This document shows positions 1 to 10,806 of a stretch of DNA of 30,269 nucleotides, piece by piece. How positions within the stretch are numbered: position 1 is the first letter of the stretch; each line of letters opens with the position of its first letter. The stretch covers positions 473,481-503,749 of the forward strand of contig BFEA01000327.1 in the NCBI GenBank assembly GCA_003427395.1. Direction: 5' to 3'. Both the position numbers and the translations under genes were made by a program. Under the pieces are notes generated by a model that saw only the letters and a program-made list of their open reading frames with translations, ran no database searches and was not told the DNA's origin. This DNA is from Chara braunii (lineage: Eukaryota; Streptophyta; Charophyceae; Charales; Characeae).

Positions 1-874
1 GACTCTGACGAGGATCGAACGAGATCCCCGTTTCTAGTCCTCTCCATCTTCTTCGTTCTCGTCATCCTCACGCAGCCCCTGCAACTCACACCTCCCGAAC
101 TAACCCTTCACTACCCAATCTAACACCGCCATCGCTCTCGCGTCGCCCCAAAACCCCGAATTCGCATCTTCTTTCACTCGATTCTATCAAGAATCGAGTG
201 ACATCTCAATCCTTCTCTCCCGTCCTACTTCGTTCCCGCCATAGCTCCGCGCACCTCCATTCTCTTGTACCCCTCTGCCCAACACTCTAACGCCTAAACT
301 AACCTCACCAACTGACTCGCCCGACCCACAAACCCCCGGGTAGGCTCTTTCCCCGCCCGATTTCACCAAGGAACGGGCGGGCTTCACCATCTCCTCCCCG
401 CCATAACCGCATGCACCTGGCAGAATCCTTGTCCAGGTTCAGTCAATTTTTATTGGCCTTATCTTCTCCCCGCCTGATCTTGCTAAGGGTGGAGCGAGCT
501 CAGCTCTTTCCCCTGCGCCCTCTCCACCGGATGCACCCGGATGCGATTCCGACTCAGGTTCCTTCACCCCCACATGCTGCACGCCCGGCCTCCCGATAGC
601 GCATCCTCCTGTGTTTGATCCGCAGCGCCCGATTCGTTCGACCTCTCTCTCCCTAGCTCCGGCCTACTGCGCACTGCTCCCTTCCTTACCATCTCCTGCC
701 TTGTCGTGTTTGCATCTGCCCTGCTGCCCGCGTCGTCCCCCGTCCGTCGTCTGTTGCCTTGCTGATACCCCGCATACACCCGGCACCCCTTTCGGTCCAG
801 GTTCGTCCGCCTTCTGCCTCGCTGCCCGGCTCTTCTGAACTGCGCAGCCCGATGGTCGGTCAAAGTGCCAGGCG

Positions 875-971
875 AAAAGCTTTGGCCGTCGGACCCCCCT
901 CCGGGTTTATGCGTATCAGTCTTGCGCCAGACCATGCTAATCTTCTCTGTATTGTTCCAATTTTAACGAAT
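875..971 (-). ncRNA. U6 snRNA-like sequence, 5'-truncated (copy a, inside LTR copy 1)
   Basis: Read on the minus strand, this stretch matches the central part of plant U6 snRNA: the ATTGGAAC region, the ACAGAGA box (plus-strand 944-950), the AGC triad and CATGG. An altered internal stem-loop (GGTCTGGCGCAAGACTGATACGC) follows, then CATAAA and a four-T run about 25 bases on. The U6 5' hairpin (GTCC-TTCG-GGAC) is missing, because the internal LTR duplication joins this copy to unrelated sequence at about 972. It is probably a non-functional half copy. No plant-type USE or TATA box lies at the expected place upstream. Confidence 0.6.
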
Positions 972-1071
972 TTTCGGTCCGGGTTCGTCCGCCCTCTGTT
1001 CATCCGCCCTCTGCCTCGCTGCCCGACTCTTCTGAACTGCGCAGCCCGATGGTCGGTCGAAGTGCCAGGTG

Positions 1072-1180
1072 AAAAGCTCTGGCCGTCAGACCCCCGTCCG
1101 GGTTTATGCGTATCAGTCTTGCGCTAGACCATGCTAGTCTTCTGTGTATCGTTCCAATTTTAACGAATGTCCCGAAGGAC
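1072..1180 (-). pseudogene. U6 snRNA-like sequence with mutated ACAGAGA box (copy b, LTR copy 1)
   Basis: Full-length on the minus strand. It begins with the 5' hairpin GTCC-TTCG-GGAC (plus 1169-1180), continues through TAAAATTGGAACGATAC, and ends near a four-T run (1072-1075). It differs from copy c in key places: the ACAGAGA box reads ACACAGA, and TTAGC reads CTAGC. The internal stem keeps the paired GTCT/AGAC. Loss of the ACAGAGA box, which pairs with the 5' splice site in the spliceosome, makes function in splicing unlikely. Copies a and b arose by the 197-bp duplication within this LTR. Confidence 0.65.
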
Positions 1181-1933
1181 TTAAAGCCGGCGGGCGCCCC
1201 TTGGCCACCGCAACAGGCAGCCGTCGGGCGGGCACAGCTACGGGACGGGCCAATCTGCCTCCCGCCCCCAGTGCTTTGTTCCTAGTTGGCCCCTTCTGCT
1301 GCACTGTTCCGCAGGCACTCCCAGGCCTTTGCTGTGACGCTCTACAGATAGGTGGCTGCTATGTGGCGAGGGGCCGATAACGTTCCCTCACGCCCCCCCT
1401 GTTAAAGGACTGAGCGCAGCGTGGTAGCTACGGGGCCTCCTACGACTACAACACACCCCCACGCGACCTCATCAGACCCCAAAACATATGCCATATACAT
1501 TCAGCATTGTCGGCCCTTCTGCCTAAAGTATAGCTACAAACTCAGACCCTAACTACGCCGTGGTTTTCTCTGCCGCGGCGTGGTAGGGGACGTTTGCCCG
1601 CACCCCGAGCTCGCGGACCATCAGAAGAGGCCCGCCCCCAAGGCCCTTGACTACCACGACGCCCATTAAACCCAACATCTCGTCCGAGTCAACGGCACGC
1701 CGGAGCATAAAAAAAATTAATATAATAATTACTTGACATAAAATACAAACAAACATCGTGCGTCCCCGTGGCCCGTGATGCCGCGCACGCCTAGGCAGCG
1801 CACAGTGGCGCCTCACCGTCAATACCCCATGCCGCCATGCGCGCCTCTCACCCTGACAAGAGCCTATGCCTCCGCTCACGCGCACGCCGTCAGGCGGGCG
1901 ACACTGCGCTTGCGTGACTTGCAAAAAAATACG

Positions 1934-1959
1934 CCAAATACCCTTGTAAGGGTATTTGG
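1934..1959. repeat. 26-bp palindrome next to the LTR outer edge (copy 1)
   Basis: Arms CCAAATACCCTTG and TAAGGGTATTTGG meet with no loop. All positions pair except the central G. The palindrome ends 7 bases before the repeat edge at 1966. The partner at 14543-14568 is perfectly symmetrical, with centre TTATAA. It may be a terminal recognition or regulatory site of the element; the function is unknown. Confidence 0.8.
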
Positions 1960-1966
1960 TACGACA

Positions 1967-3869
1967 ATCTTCTCGGACCTTATTAAACGACGTCCCCGTC
2001 GCACCAAGTATTTATATTCAACTATAGTCCTCAGAAGAAGTACATGATAACTTCATCAAGTTTTCAACTTCAACTGAAACGGTCATTTAGTTGTATCGAC
2101 ACTAGCCCTCGCTTCCTTAAGACAATTCGTTCAGAAGTCAAAGGTCGGAAGTACCATTCAATTCCTGATCAAAAAATAAAAGTCTACAATAGCCGAATAA
2201 TCGGCTAAGCACAAACACTCTTCCACTTCTAGTTTAACAAAGTGGATAGACCCACTTTCCACCCACTATAATCACGAACAGGGGGTCGTCCAATGCCAAA
2301 CTTAAGACTGTATCTTTCCGGTCTCTTTGAGCGATATTGTATCGCGCCGGACACACCGATCATCCCACCACTGGCTAAACTCGGGCTCAGTGGTGGGTCA
2401 AATTTCAGGGCCTCAGTCTCCAAGCAGATTCTTTACTTTTCACCCATCAATTACTCAAACTCAACCGATCTATAGACTCTTTTTACAAGCTTTTTCCCAA
2501 AAGAACACCTCATTGTGGGATTTTATCAGACACCTCAATCTTTCAGCTAAATCTAGAGGATTGGGGTGTTCAACCTCATCGCACATGCCACAAATGTGCC
2601 TTATGGGTAGGGCCCCGTTAAGCCCATCCCCACAAGGCCCTATTACCATCCAAAAACTACTCATTTTATTAACTCATCGAAGGTATGCGCGGTGATATTC
2701 ACTTAGTCTTTCAAAATAAAGAAAATCACCCCTCCTCCCCATAGATCCCACTTTCATGAGTGAGATCCTTCTTTTTATCACACATTTTATCAATCAAACC
2801 CATAGGTTTTGCTCAGTGAGCAACTCGCATAATCTTCCTCCAAGTAAAATTCCAACGCCACTTTCAATCAAGACTATAGCCGATTGAAGGGCCCCATAAC
2901 CAGACCGATCCTTCATGTCGTAGATGACGCTCCCACCGGCTATTAGCCAAAACTTTTAGCTCTTCTCAAAGAGTCTTAATTATGGAATTCTCCGTCACAG
3001 ACCAGACCGCTTGTGGCCCATAATAAGCTGAGTAAAGGACTCACAACCAGCCCTACCAGCTTTTACGTGACTACGCAAGCGGGGATGCCGAATTGAACGG
3101 ATCTTTCCTTACCCCCTGCCACACACAGAATCACCCGGGCCGAACAGTTATTGGTCGGGTAAGGGCTTTCTTACTTGATAGGTTTCCCTGCCACAGATGA
3201 CACGCTTACTGGCAGTTGAGGCCCAACAGAGTGGCACTGCCGATTTGGCCGGAGATAATACGCTAACTCCATAAAAATTCATTTTTAAGTCACCCCCTTC
3301 CTCTCAAGCATGAGCCTTTCATAATAGTTTTTAAGACTGCTCCTATTCCGAAGGAGAATCACCCATAAAAATCTCTCAGTCACCCTCCCATTCATGGATG
3401 AATTTGTTTATAAAACCTTAAAACATTCTTCACTTGACAATAAACCCCAAACTTTTGTCAGACCGCCCTTGGGCATAACCTCTCTCTTAATGTGATTTTC
3501 TGGACTCTTTGAGCCTTCCAGAAATATCCCACAAATAGTCACGCTTTCTTCACTTCACCATTAATTAAGGTGATACACAAAAAGAATCACAAGGTCACTG
3601 TGATGAGAATGCCAATGACAACTGAAACACGCACGATGCTGCAACCCAGGGGAATCAAAACTCATACCAAGAAAATAATTCCCAGAAGAAAATCAGGTCA
3701 TCCCAAGTCTCACACCCTCAGAAATCTCAAATTATCACAAACTCGTATCCCAATCACCAAAAGACCTTGTATAGCGTATCACACAGGTCATATACGCGAA
3801 AATAATACCAAGCGTTCCCGCACAATTGGGTACGCGTTAGCGTACGAACGACAATTTCTTAAAAAACCT
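1967..3869. other. Internal region of the LTR element without a recognisable gene
   Basis: Moderately AT-rich DNA between the left repeat and the broken gag. If the element reads right to left, a pol gene (protease, reverse transcriptase, integrase) would be expected here, but I see none of its motifs in any frame. Open stretches at 2470-2664 (minus) and 3570-3893 (plus, very basic) resemble nothing I know. Short inverted repeats occur, the clearest at 2364-2397. The element thus appears to lack pol and would be non-autonomous, unless pol is decayed beyond recognition by eye. Confidence 0.5.
2364..2397. repeat. 10-bp inverted repeat with 14-base loop
   Basis: CCCACCACTG at 2364-2373 and its exact reverse complement CAGTGGTGGG at 2388-2397. 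No T run follows on either strand, so it is not obviously a terminator. No role is known. Confidence 0.7.
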
Positions 3870-5235
3870 CTACTCGTACTTAACAAAAGCTAAAGCCAAC
3901 TTAAAGAGAGGGTAGTCAAATCCAAAATATTTGCACAACCCAAAAAGTAAAAACGCCCCCTCGATATCAGAAATATATACAAGAAGGGACCTATGTCTCA
4001 TGAAACTCATAGGTTTGGAAACAAAAACCACATAAGCAGATAATCGCTCATTAGTTCTATCTATTGAGCCTACCGCGCCGTCATGACCTTTTGAGTGCCT
4101 ATCTATTAGTCCCTTAAGATCGCTAACACCATTCTCATCTAGGCAGACAACCTTACCCCTCAATTCATTTCCTTGCCATCTTACATTTTCGAGGGGTATG
4201 ACTAGTCTTCCCATAACAAGTACATACTACCCTCGCCCACCGTTCCCGCCCCCTTCTATTCCTTCGTCCAGTTCAACTTACAGTTGACGATATTCCCTTG
4301 TCATCGCACTCTTTAATAAGATCGGGTGCAGTGTGCGGCAGGGTCATACCAACTTCCCGCTGAACTCTTTGCTCCTCTATTCCTTCCTCGTTTGGAGCGT
4401 CAAGCGTCCTCTCACAGGTATGAGCTGCATCAGCTCTCACTCTAGCCGGTATCTCTCCCCTCTCACCTCCCGACTCATTTTTCTTCTCTCTGCTCCACCT
4501 GTGATTTCGCCTGACGATCTCAACACCCTTCTGAGTTCCATCTTTCTTAGCATCAGAGGTGCCTACTGCAGGATCATTCGACCCTTTTTCAAACTCGCTC
4601 TTCGCACTATCCAACGTCTTCTTTCTTTTCCTTGCTTCCCGCAGAGTATGGCATAAGTTCTGGTCGAAATCCTCCTATTCAAGGTTCTTTCGAATCTTAT
4701 CCCAGACTAGTCTGCCCTCTGTTCCATTAATCAAATCTCGCTGTTCTGCATTCGTGAAGTTCATGAGGAAGACAAAGCATTTGTCATGTTCTGACAGTGC
4801 CCAGACCTTGCGCGATGCGCGCTCATACTCTGCCAGGAAGTGCCCGACTAACACATAACTATACCGATCTATCTTCTCAAGATCGTCTTTGGTCAGTTGT
4901 TCCTCACCTAGCCGGTACTTATTCCACATGTCATCATAAAACTTCCTACACGATGACCCCGCTCTTCTAACCAACCCACTGACTTCACCCTTCAAGCCTA
5001 TACAAATATACTTTATCACTTCTTCCAACATCTGTCCCTTACTCCATTTGCAGTGGGACGCTATCTGTTCAAACTTGTCGAGGAAGTCAGAAACATGATC
5101 GCCTTTGAAGAAGTCGATCTCAACCTTGGACAGGTTGTCTCGCTCCCAATCTCGCCGTTCCAACAAAGAAGCAAGTTTCTCGGCCTCGATCTTTCCTTGA
5201 GAACCGTCCATCTCGAGCTCTCTCGACCCCACCAC
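3870..5235 (-). pseudogene. Broken retrotransposon gag-like gene
   Basis: Read right to left from ATG 5235. The first 186 codons look like the capsid part of a Ty3/gypsy-type Gag: a charged coiled start, then FFKGDHVSDFLDKFEQIA, an aromatic-rich helical stretch (FYDDMWNKYRLGEEQLTKDD), then VGHFLAEYERASRKVW and NAEQRDLI. The frame is stopped by TAG at 4675-4677 but stays clearly coding afterwards (EDFDQNLCHTLREARKRKK...), giving a K/R/E-rich tail to a TGA at 4273. It then reaches a zinc-knuckle-like CTCYGKTSHTPRKC (4224-4183), whose first Cys, His and last Cys have CCHC spacing but whose second Cys is one residue early. Another stop follows, and similarity continues in a different frame (KVVCLDENGVSDLKGLI...). 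At least two in-frame stops and one frameshift mark it as dead. Gag would form the virus-like particle of the element. The exact clade is not resolved. Confidence 0.65.
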
Positions 5236-7005
5236 CTGTTGAACAACAACGAGCGGCGTTAGGGTCGAGATTCGAGAGGAGCTACGTGACCAAAATCAAA
5301 TATAAGACATATCCCACTAAGTTATTTCGACACTTCATTATAAAAACGCATATAAGAATCTATCCAAAACAGTGGCGATACCGAAGAGAGTCTTTAAATA
5401 AATATCCATCAAAAATAAACACAAACATTCACTAATAAATCCCTCCAATTATAGCTCAGGCACTAACCCCTTAGGATTGCCATTATCAAGGCAAGACGCA
5501 ATGTACATATATCACATAAGAGGATACTCCAAACACGAATACAAAAAGCAGTACAACCAATGATAAATAACATATGTTGATAACGATAATTTTTACATGA
5601 CAAACTCAAATTACTTATAAGGGTTGTAACTGACGAGCACAATATGCTTTATAAACAACCATATGAACGCAAATCAACTGCAGTTATATAACAAGATAAC
5701 TTTCGATAACGTATTTCCGTATCCTATAAGGCAGAGACAGGACTGACAATGAGTAAATAACATGATACAATTGTTACCCCTTCAACTCTTAAGCGAAGGA
5801 TATATTACAGAGGGGCGGTGTAATCCTCAACAGATAACATCTTGACTCCCGAGCCCCACTTTAAAGATCAAGCCTCACCGCAACCCTCTCTGATTCCAGA
5901 GCTTGCACCTCACCGACCCTATCATGTTCAAATGGACAACCTCATTCATACTTATCAAAGCAACGAAGAGCGAATTCGCACCTTTACAAATTTGGTGGCC
6001 CTACTTAACGGGAGACGAGCCTAGGTCGCTACTCCAGATCCGCTCTCACTAAGCAGTAGCTGTTCCACTTGGTCATCACAATTTTGGTAAGGTAACAAGC
6101 ACTTTCCTCGCCTTTCAATAGATAATGTAGTTACTCTCCTATCATAGAAAAGGTAACAACACCCCACTAATGGATCAGGAACATAATTCCGGCGTGGGTC
6201 TCACTATCATTCTCGAGACTGATAATTGTTTCCTTAAGCTTCAACGAGGGAGTAACAATTCAAGAGTGCACTTCCACTGAGGACAACTATACACGCCGAC
6301 TTACTCCCTTGAGGAAGAACCACCTTCCTAAGGAATAACTCACCCCATTCACCTCTGGTCCCATGCAAGATGTGGGTTTCATGCAGAGTTTATGTCCTCT
6401 TCGGAATGCGATCCATACATATGTCGTCAATCAGACATCAAGCGAAATACAAAAAAATGCATATATGGCAACAACCAGATAAAAAAATTGCATAAAAACA
6501 AATATATACATATATATTACACATAATTAAAACATAAGCTTTTTTTCAGGTTAGCCAAATCGCTAGCTAAATAACCACTATCTCTCAAACTTGTATCGGT
6601 CGTCACACCTAGACAATCTGCTCGGTAACTCAACTCACCGCCAACTAATACTGTCGAAGGATTTAGGCAGACAGTACCTATCATACCATAATTTAGTCTG
6701 AACTCAAGGAAAGATTTTTGCCATTAAACCCCTCACTTCGTGCTTATCAGTCACCCTCTCATCCATGTCGCTCACATATCAGAAGCCCCCTCAAAAGCAA
6801 GACTTTATCGACAAGGGGAGATCGACTCGGCCTGACTTCTAATAACAAGCACTTCACACTTAGGCTACAATCTTAATACACCTTCAACGATAGTCAAGGT
6901 ATCAAGCAATCGACCATATATGTCCAACGAAAACTTCTCATTTTGCCTAGTTCTCACTTTCTCATACCCGGATGTCGTTCCACCAGGGACAACGGTAGGC
7001 AACCG
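5236..7005. other. AT-rich, gene-free internal region
   Basis: This stretch lies upstream of gag on the minus strand, between gag and the inserted element A. It has many stops in all frames and no motif I recognise. About 5280-5800 and 6420-6540 are very A/T-rich with short TATA/ATAT tracts. Part of it would be the untranslated leader of the LTR element if the right-to-left orientation is correct. Confidence 0.5.
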
Positions 7006-7495
7006 TTATCCCCGGCAACGGCGCCACCTGTCGCGCGCATCGGTCCGGCACCGCACGGGGCAGCGCGGGACCCTCCCGGCCGCATCACGCAGGAGTTGGT
7101 CTAAATCCTCGTCGCAAATATACATGGAGCTTCCGCAAAGTCGCTCCGACCGAGTGCGCCAGCCATACCTCTCGCGAGCCCCTACGACAGGATAGGGCCT
7201 ACGCAAGGCACGACTTACCTCCACCTTACGGGAGCTGTCACCTCCCTTCGGTGGGCGTATCCCCGCCGAGTTACCAGTCCACAGTACGGAAGCTGATCAA
7301 TTGCAATCGCAGAGGTGGACGACCCGAGGGCGTTTCTCGTTCGCTGTAGCATAGGGGGTACACGCGGTAATAGGCCTCCGTCGGACCCGTACGTGAACCG
7401 ACATCTTGGGGGGCTGATGTCCCAAGCGCGGCTCGTCGTCGGTCGACTAGGACGCATCCCACACGCCACGCGCACACCACTTTACGAACACAAAA

Positions 7496-7516
7496 ATAAA
7501 ACACACACACACACAC
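7496..7516. repeat. Short (CA)n tract
   Basis: About nine CA dinucleotides. A shorter CA tract is at the matching place in the second copy (about 20642-20655), so the tract is part of the element and varies in length. Confidence 0.6.
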
Positions 7517-7609
7517 ATCGAACAATGCGACAACCCTCCTAGTCCTTTCAGTAGCCATCCCATAACTTTCCGACGCGGAAATCGGATAGGCGTCGTGCGC
7601 GAGACTTAG

Positions 7610-7616
7610 TATAAAA
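7610..7616 (+). promoter_or_regulatory. Conserved TATA box in element A
   Basis: TATAAAA in the context CTTAGTATAAAACCGCGCGG. The same context is kept in the second copy at 20760-20766 although surrounding sequence has diverged, which supports selection for promoter use while the element was active. A Pol II start would be expected some 25-35 bases downstream. It sets the plus strand as the probable sense of the element. Confidence 0.55.
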
Positions 7617-8740
7617 CCGCGCGGACGCAGGGCCTACTCATATCGACTAGAAATGGAAACGTATGCAAGCAGTCGCAATGATGGCGTACTATGTAGTACC
7701 CATACTCGTGCGGTCCTCGTTGACTTTGAGGGTCGCATTCAATACTCAAGTATCGGCTGACACGCGTCTTGAGGGTTAACCGTCATGCTCGGTTGAAGAC
7801 CACACACCCTCTTCTGCACTCTGTGCAGAGTGGGTGGTACACAGGTCCATACCTGTGGTAGCAGTCATTTCTTACGGCCCTGGGGATAAGTCCTACCCCA
7901 GGCCTGGGCGAAAGTCAAGGGGTTTGACTTTGACGGCTGCCACGGACTACAACGTCCAACTATAAAAATCAATAAGCAAAATCAATTAATAGAATAAACG
8001 AGCATCCCAACACTCATATATCAGTTCAGAACTCGAGATAACGATAAAAGGACGTGGAAACATAAACCCATCAGGTTTGCAGATCGTGCGACACATGGTT
8101 GTCATTCTCATTGTCTCCAAAGTATGGTCCATATACCAATCTCCAAAATACTGACCTGCATAAAACACAGGCACACACAATAGCCACATTGCCATACACC
8201 AATGTGGTCAACTTTACTGTTCCTTGTTACTCACACCACGCCTCGTACACTCAAGCCCCAGTCATAGTCCAATCTTCCATAAATCTCACAAGTTCTTTAT
8301 AATGACCATTAAAATAAATCCAGTTAAAACCATCAAAGAAACATATCAAATCTTAGGGGTAAGGCAATCAGGTTGAGGTACAGGTGTAAGCAAAGTTGTG
8401 TCGTGAACCGACAAGTCAGCGATCAACTAACCGACCTGTTATCAGTGAGAACAGAAGATGATCCTTGTGGATCAAGCTGAAACTAGTCATGAACTTGAAT
8501 CAAACGATCAAGAGGACCTGTAACACATGACAGGTCAATGCCCCAGGCTAAACCTATAAGTCAATGGAGAACAATCTCCATATCATGATCTTACCCAAAT
8601 CATCCTAATTAACTATATTTAAGTCTACCTCTAAGCAAGCACCCAAAGAAAGGTAGACTCATGACAGAATCTTCCCTATTCAGGGTGGATCGCCAGAATC
8701 GCCACCTGTCAAAATATAATCTATCTCCTTTAAACTAAGA

Positions 8741-9295
8741 AAATTTCGGCAGCGCTTCCCGTAGGAAAAGTTCCTTTCCAGAATTTATATACGTCCAAAT
8801 ATGAAAACAAAAATAATCTCTAATTGGAAAGTCAAATTTTGTCTAACTCCCTAAATTAGTAAAAATTTGGGCAGCACTCCCTTTAGAAGGGGAGACTTCC
8901 CAAATTTATACTAAGCCAGATATGAACTCAAAAGACAACTTGAGTTCAACTTAGACAATATTTAACTAACTTCTTAGTTTTGCAGAAATTTCGGCAACAC
9001 TCCCTTCAGAAAAGTGCTATTCCAAAATTTATACAAGGCTAAGTTCAAAATTTCAAGGTAACTTTGACTTCTCAAGGTCCAATATTGTCTGATTCCCTGA
9101 ATTAGCAAAAAATTGGGCAGCACTCCCTTTACAAAAGGAGACTTTCCAGATTTTTACTAAGTCAGATATAAAGAAAAGACAAGTTGAACTTTGACAAGTC
9201 AATAATTGACTAACTCCTTGGATTTGCAGAAATTTCGGCAGCGCTTCCCGTAGAGAAAGTAGCTTACCAAAATTTATACAGAGCCAAGTATAAAA
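8741..9295 (+). repeat. 122-bp tandem array with alternating subunits (element A, copy 1)
   Basis: Five units whose cores begin at 8745, 8867, 8990, 9113 and 9234, so spacing is 121-123 bases. Core types alternate: TTCGGCAGCGCTTCCCGTAG, TTGGGCAGCACTCCCTTTAG, then TTCGGCAACACTCCC, TTGGGCAGCACTCCC, TTCGGCAGCGCTTCCC. Each core is preceded by an ACTAACTCCTT- or CTAACTCCCT-type block and followed by an A-rich spacer and a TATACNNNGCCAAGTAT-like segment. The two-unit alternation gives a higher-order period near 245 bp. Five units with the same spacing recur at 21945-22505. Confidence 0.85.
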
Positions 9296-9579
9296 AATGA
9301 ACCCAGAAAATGCAAGAATTAACCTAAGTAAAAAAAACTATCATAGAAAATGCAGGAATTGAAACTAACTCCTATTGCTCTAGCACTTGGCGAGCATCTA
9401 AAGCAACTACCTACCAAACTGAAACTCAGATAAGGTAGTCATCTCACTCAGCCACATGCAGGCCAAACCATGAAGGTAAGTACTCTCACCATCCTCCGGT
9501 CAATCTGGACAAATAATAGTTCGTAACTTTCAGTGATTTAACCCTTTTACCCCAACTTACATAAGGCATAAAGTCAGGT

Positions 9580-10135
9580 CACCCAAACTTATGGAATGTG
9601 CCTAACCCAACCAAAGAGTATACACAAAGCAGAAGGCACAACTACTTCTCTCTTCTTTGGGCAGATGACTAGACCATTCTAGTCACCCTAAACTGTTTAA
9701 GATATCCAAGTTATATATACCTGTCTTTCCTTTTTATCTTCTAAGGCTGCATATGACTGAACCAACTTAGGTTCAGCCTGCCCCAGTTTACCACAAGTTT
9801 TACTATTAATTGTACTCTCTTCAAGTTGTGATACGGCTATAGTCAGACCACCTAAACTTATAGAACAGTCTGATTAGCTCGTGCTTAAAATAAAGTAGTA
9901 GTAAAATATAACCAAGTTATATCCATTGGGTTTCAGCATGTGCGAGGCTTTGAGTCCGAACCCCTGAACTTACAGAAGGATCTAACTCCCTGCCAATTTC
10001 ATTTCTCTCTAAATCACCATGTGCGTGGCATTGAGTCAGACTCCCTGAACTTACAGAAGGGTCTGCCCCTTTGCCAAGATTACTTTTTCAGAATAAAAAG
10101 CAGGAAGAGGATGAGCCACCTAAGCTTATAGAACA
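9580..10135 (+). repeat. Degenerate array of the ACC-ACTTATGGAAC motif
   Basis: The block (A/C)CACC(C/T)AAACTTATGGAAC(A) recurs near 9584, 9855, 9968, 10048 and 10120, in diverged forms such as CCCTGAACTTACAGAAGG. The same block recurs at least six times in inverted orientation at 23700-24170. The spacing is irregular, about 75-270 bases. It may be a transcription or packaging signal of the element; this is unproven. Confidence 0.65.
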
Positions 10136-10206
10136 ACTCGGACCTCCTCGTTCAAAAATCAAAGAAACAAATAAAACCCCAGTGAAAATAAGGCAACCTT
10201 AGACAC

Positions 10207-10806
10207 NNNNNNNNNNNNNNNNNNNNNNNNNNNNNNNNNNNNNNNNNNNNNNNNNNNNNNNNNNNNNNNNNNNNNNNNNNNNNNNNNNNNNNNNNNNNNN
10301 NNNNNNNNNNNNNNNNNNNNNNNNNNNNNNNNNNNNNNNNNNNNNNNNNNNNNNNNNNNNNNNNNNNNNNNNNNNNNNNNNNNNNNNNNNNNNNNNNNNN
10401 NNNNNNNNNNNNNNNNNNNNNNNNNNNNNNNNNNNNNNNNNNNNNNNNNNNNNNNNNNNNNNNNNNNNNNNNNNNNNNNNNNNNNNNNNNNNNNNNNNNN
10501 NNNNNNNNNNNNNNNNNNNNNNNNNNNNNNNNNNNNNNNNNNNNNNNNNNNNNNNNNNNNNNNNNNNNNNNNNNNNNNNNNNNNNNNNNNNNNNNNNNNN
10601 NNNNNNNNNNNNNNNNNNNNNNNNNNNNNNNNNNNNNNNNNNNNNNNNNNNNNNNNNNNNNNNNNNNNNNNNNNNNNNNNNNNNNNNNNNNNNNNNNNNN
10701 NNNNNNNNNNNNNNNNNNNNNNNNNNNNNNNNNNNNNNNNNNNNNNNNNNNNNNNNNNNNNNNNNNNNNNNNNNNNNNNNNNNNNNNNNNNNNNNNNNNN
10801 NNNNNN
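10207..10806. other. Assembly gap (600 N)
   Basis: Exactly 600 undetermined bases. The sequence left of it matches the reverse complement of about 23885-23895, and the sequence right of it matches that of about 23495-23500. Homology therefore predicts that the missing DNA is nearer 390 bp of element A. Any reading frame drawn across the gap is meaningless. Confidence 0.95.

Larger units (their letters stand above)
1..1966 (-). mobile_element. Left long direct repeat (putative LTR copy 1)
   Basis: GC-rich, non-coding sequence repeated almost base for base at 12731-14575, in the same orientation. By eye the copies differ at only a few percent of positions. The right edges agree exactly: both read ...GGTACGACA and then diverge completely at 1967 and 14576. 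The outer end therefore reads CA on the plus strand, or TG on the minus strand, as in LTRs. The left edge is outside the window, since base 1 already matches base 12732. The copy differs from its partner by a 197-bp internal duplication (about 793-974 versus 975-1180). The minus-strand gag gene between the copies suggests the element reads right to left, making this the 3' LTR. The bases abutting it at 1967-1980 are purine-biased on the minus strand, only weakly like a polypurine tract. Seen: direct repeat and edge. Inferred: LTR identity and orientation. Confidence 0.7.

Noticed and set aside
3570-3893. Plus-strand 107-codon basic frame
   Set aside because: Lys/Arg/Thr-rich peptide with no motif, opposite to gag and with no supporting copy.
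7006-7475. Minus-strand frames of 72-86 codons in the head of element A
   Set aside because: The matching frame at 19623-19859 diverges after about 30 residues and shifts; the DNA, not the peptide, is conserved.
8741-9295. CRISPR array
   Set aside because: The repeats are 122-bp whole-unit tandems with diverged units and no unique spacers, in a eukaryotic retroelement.
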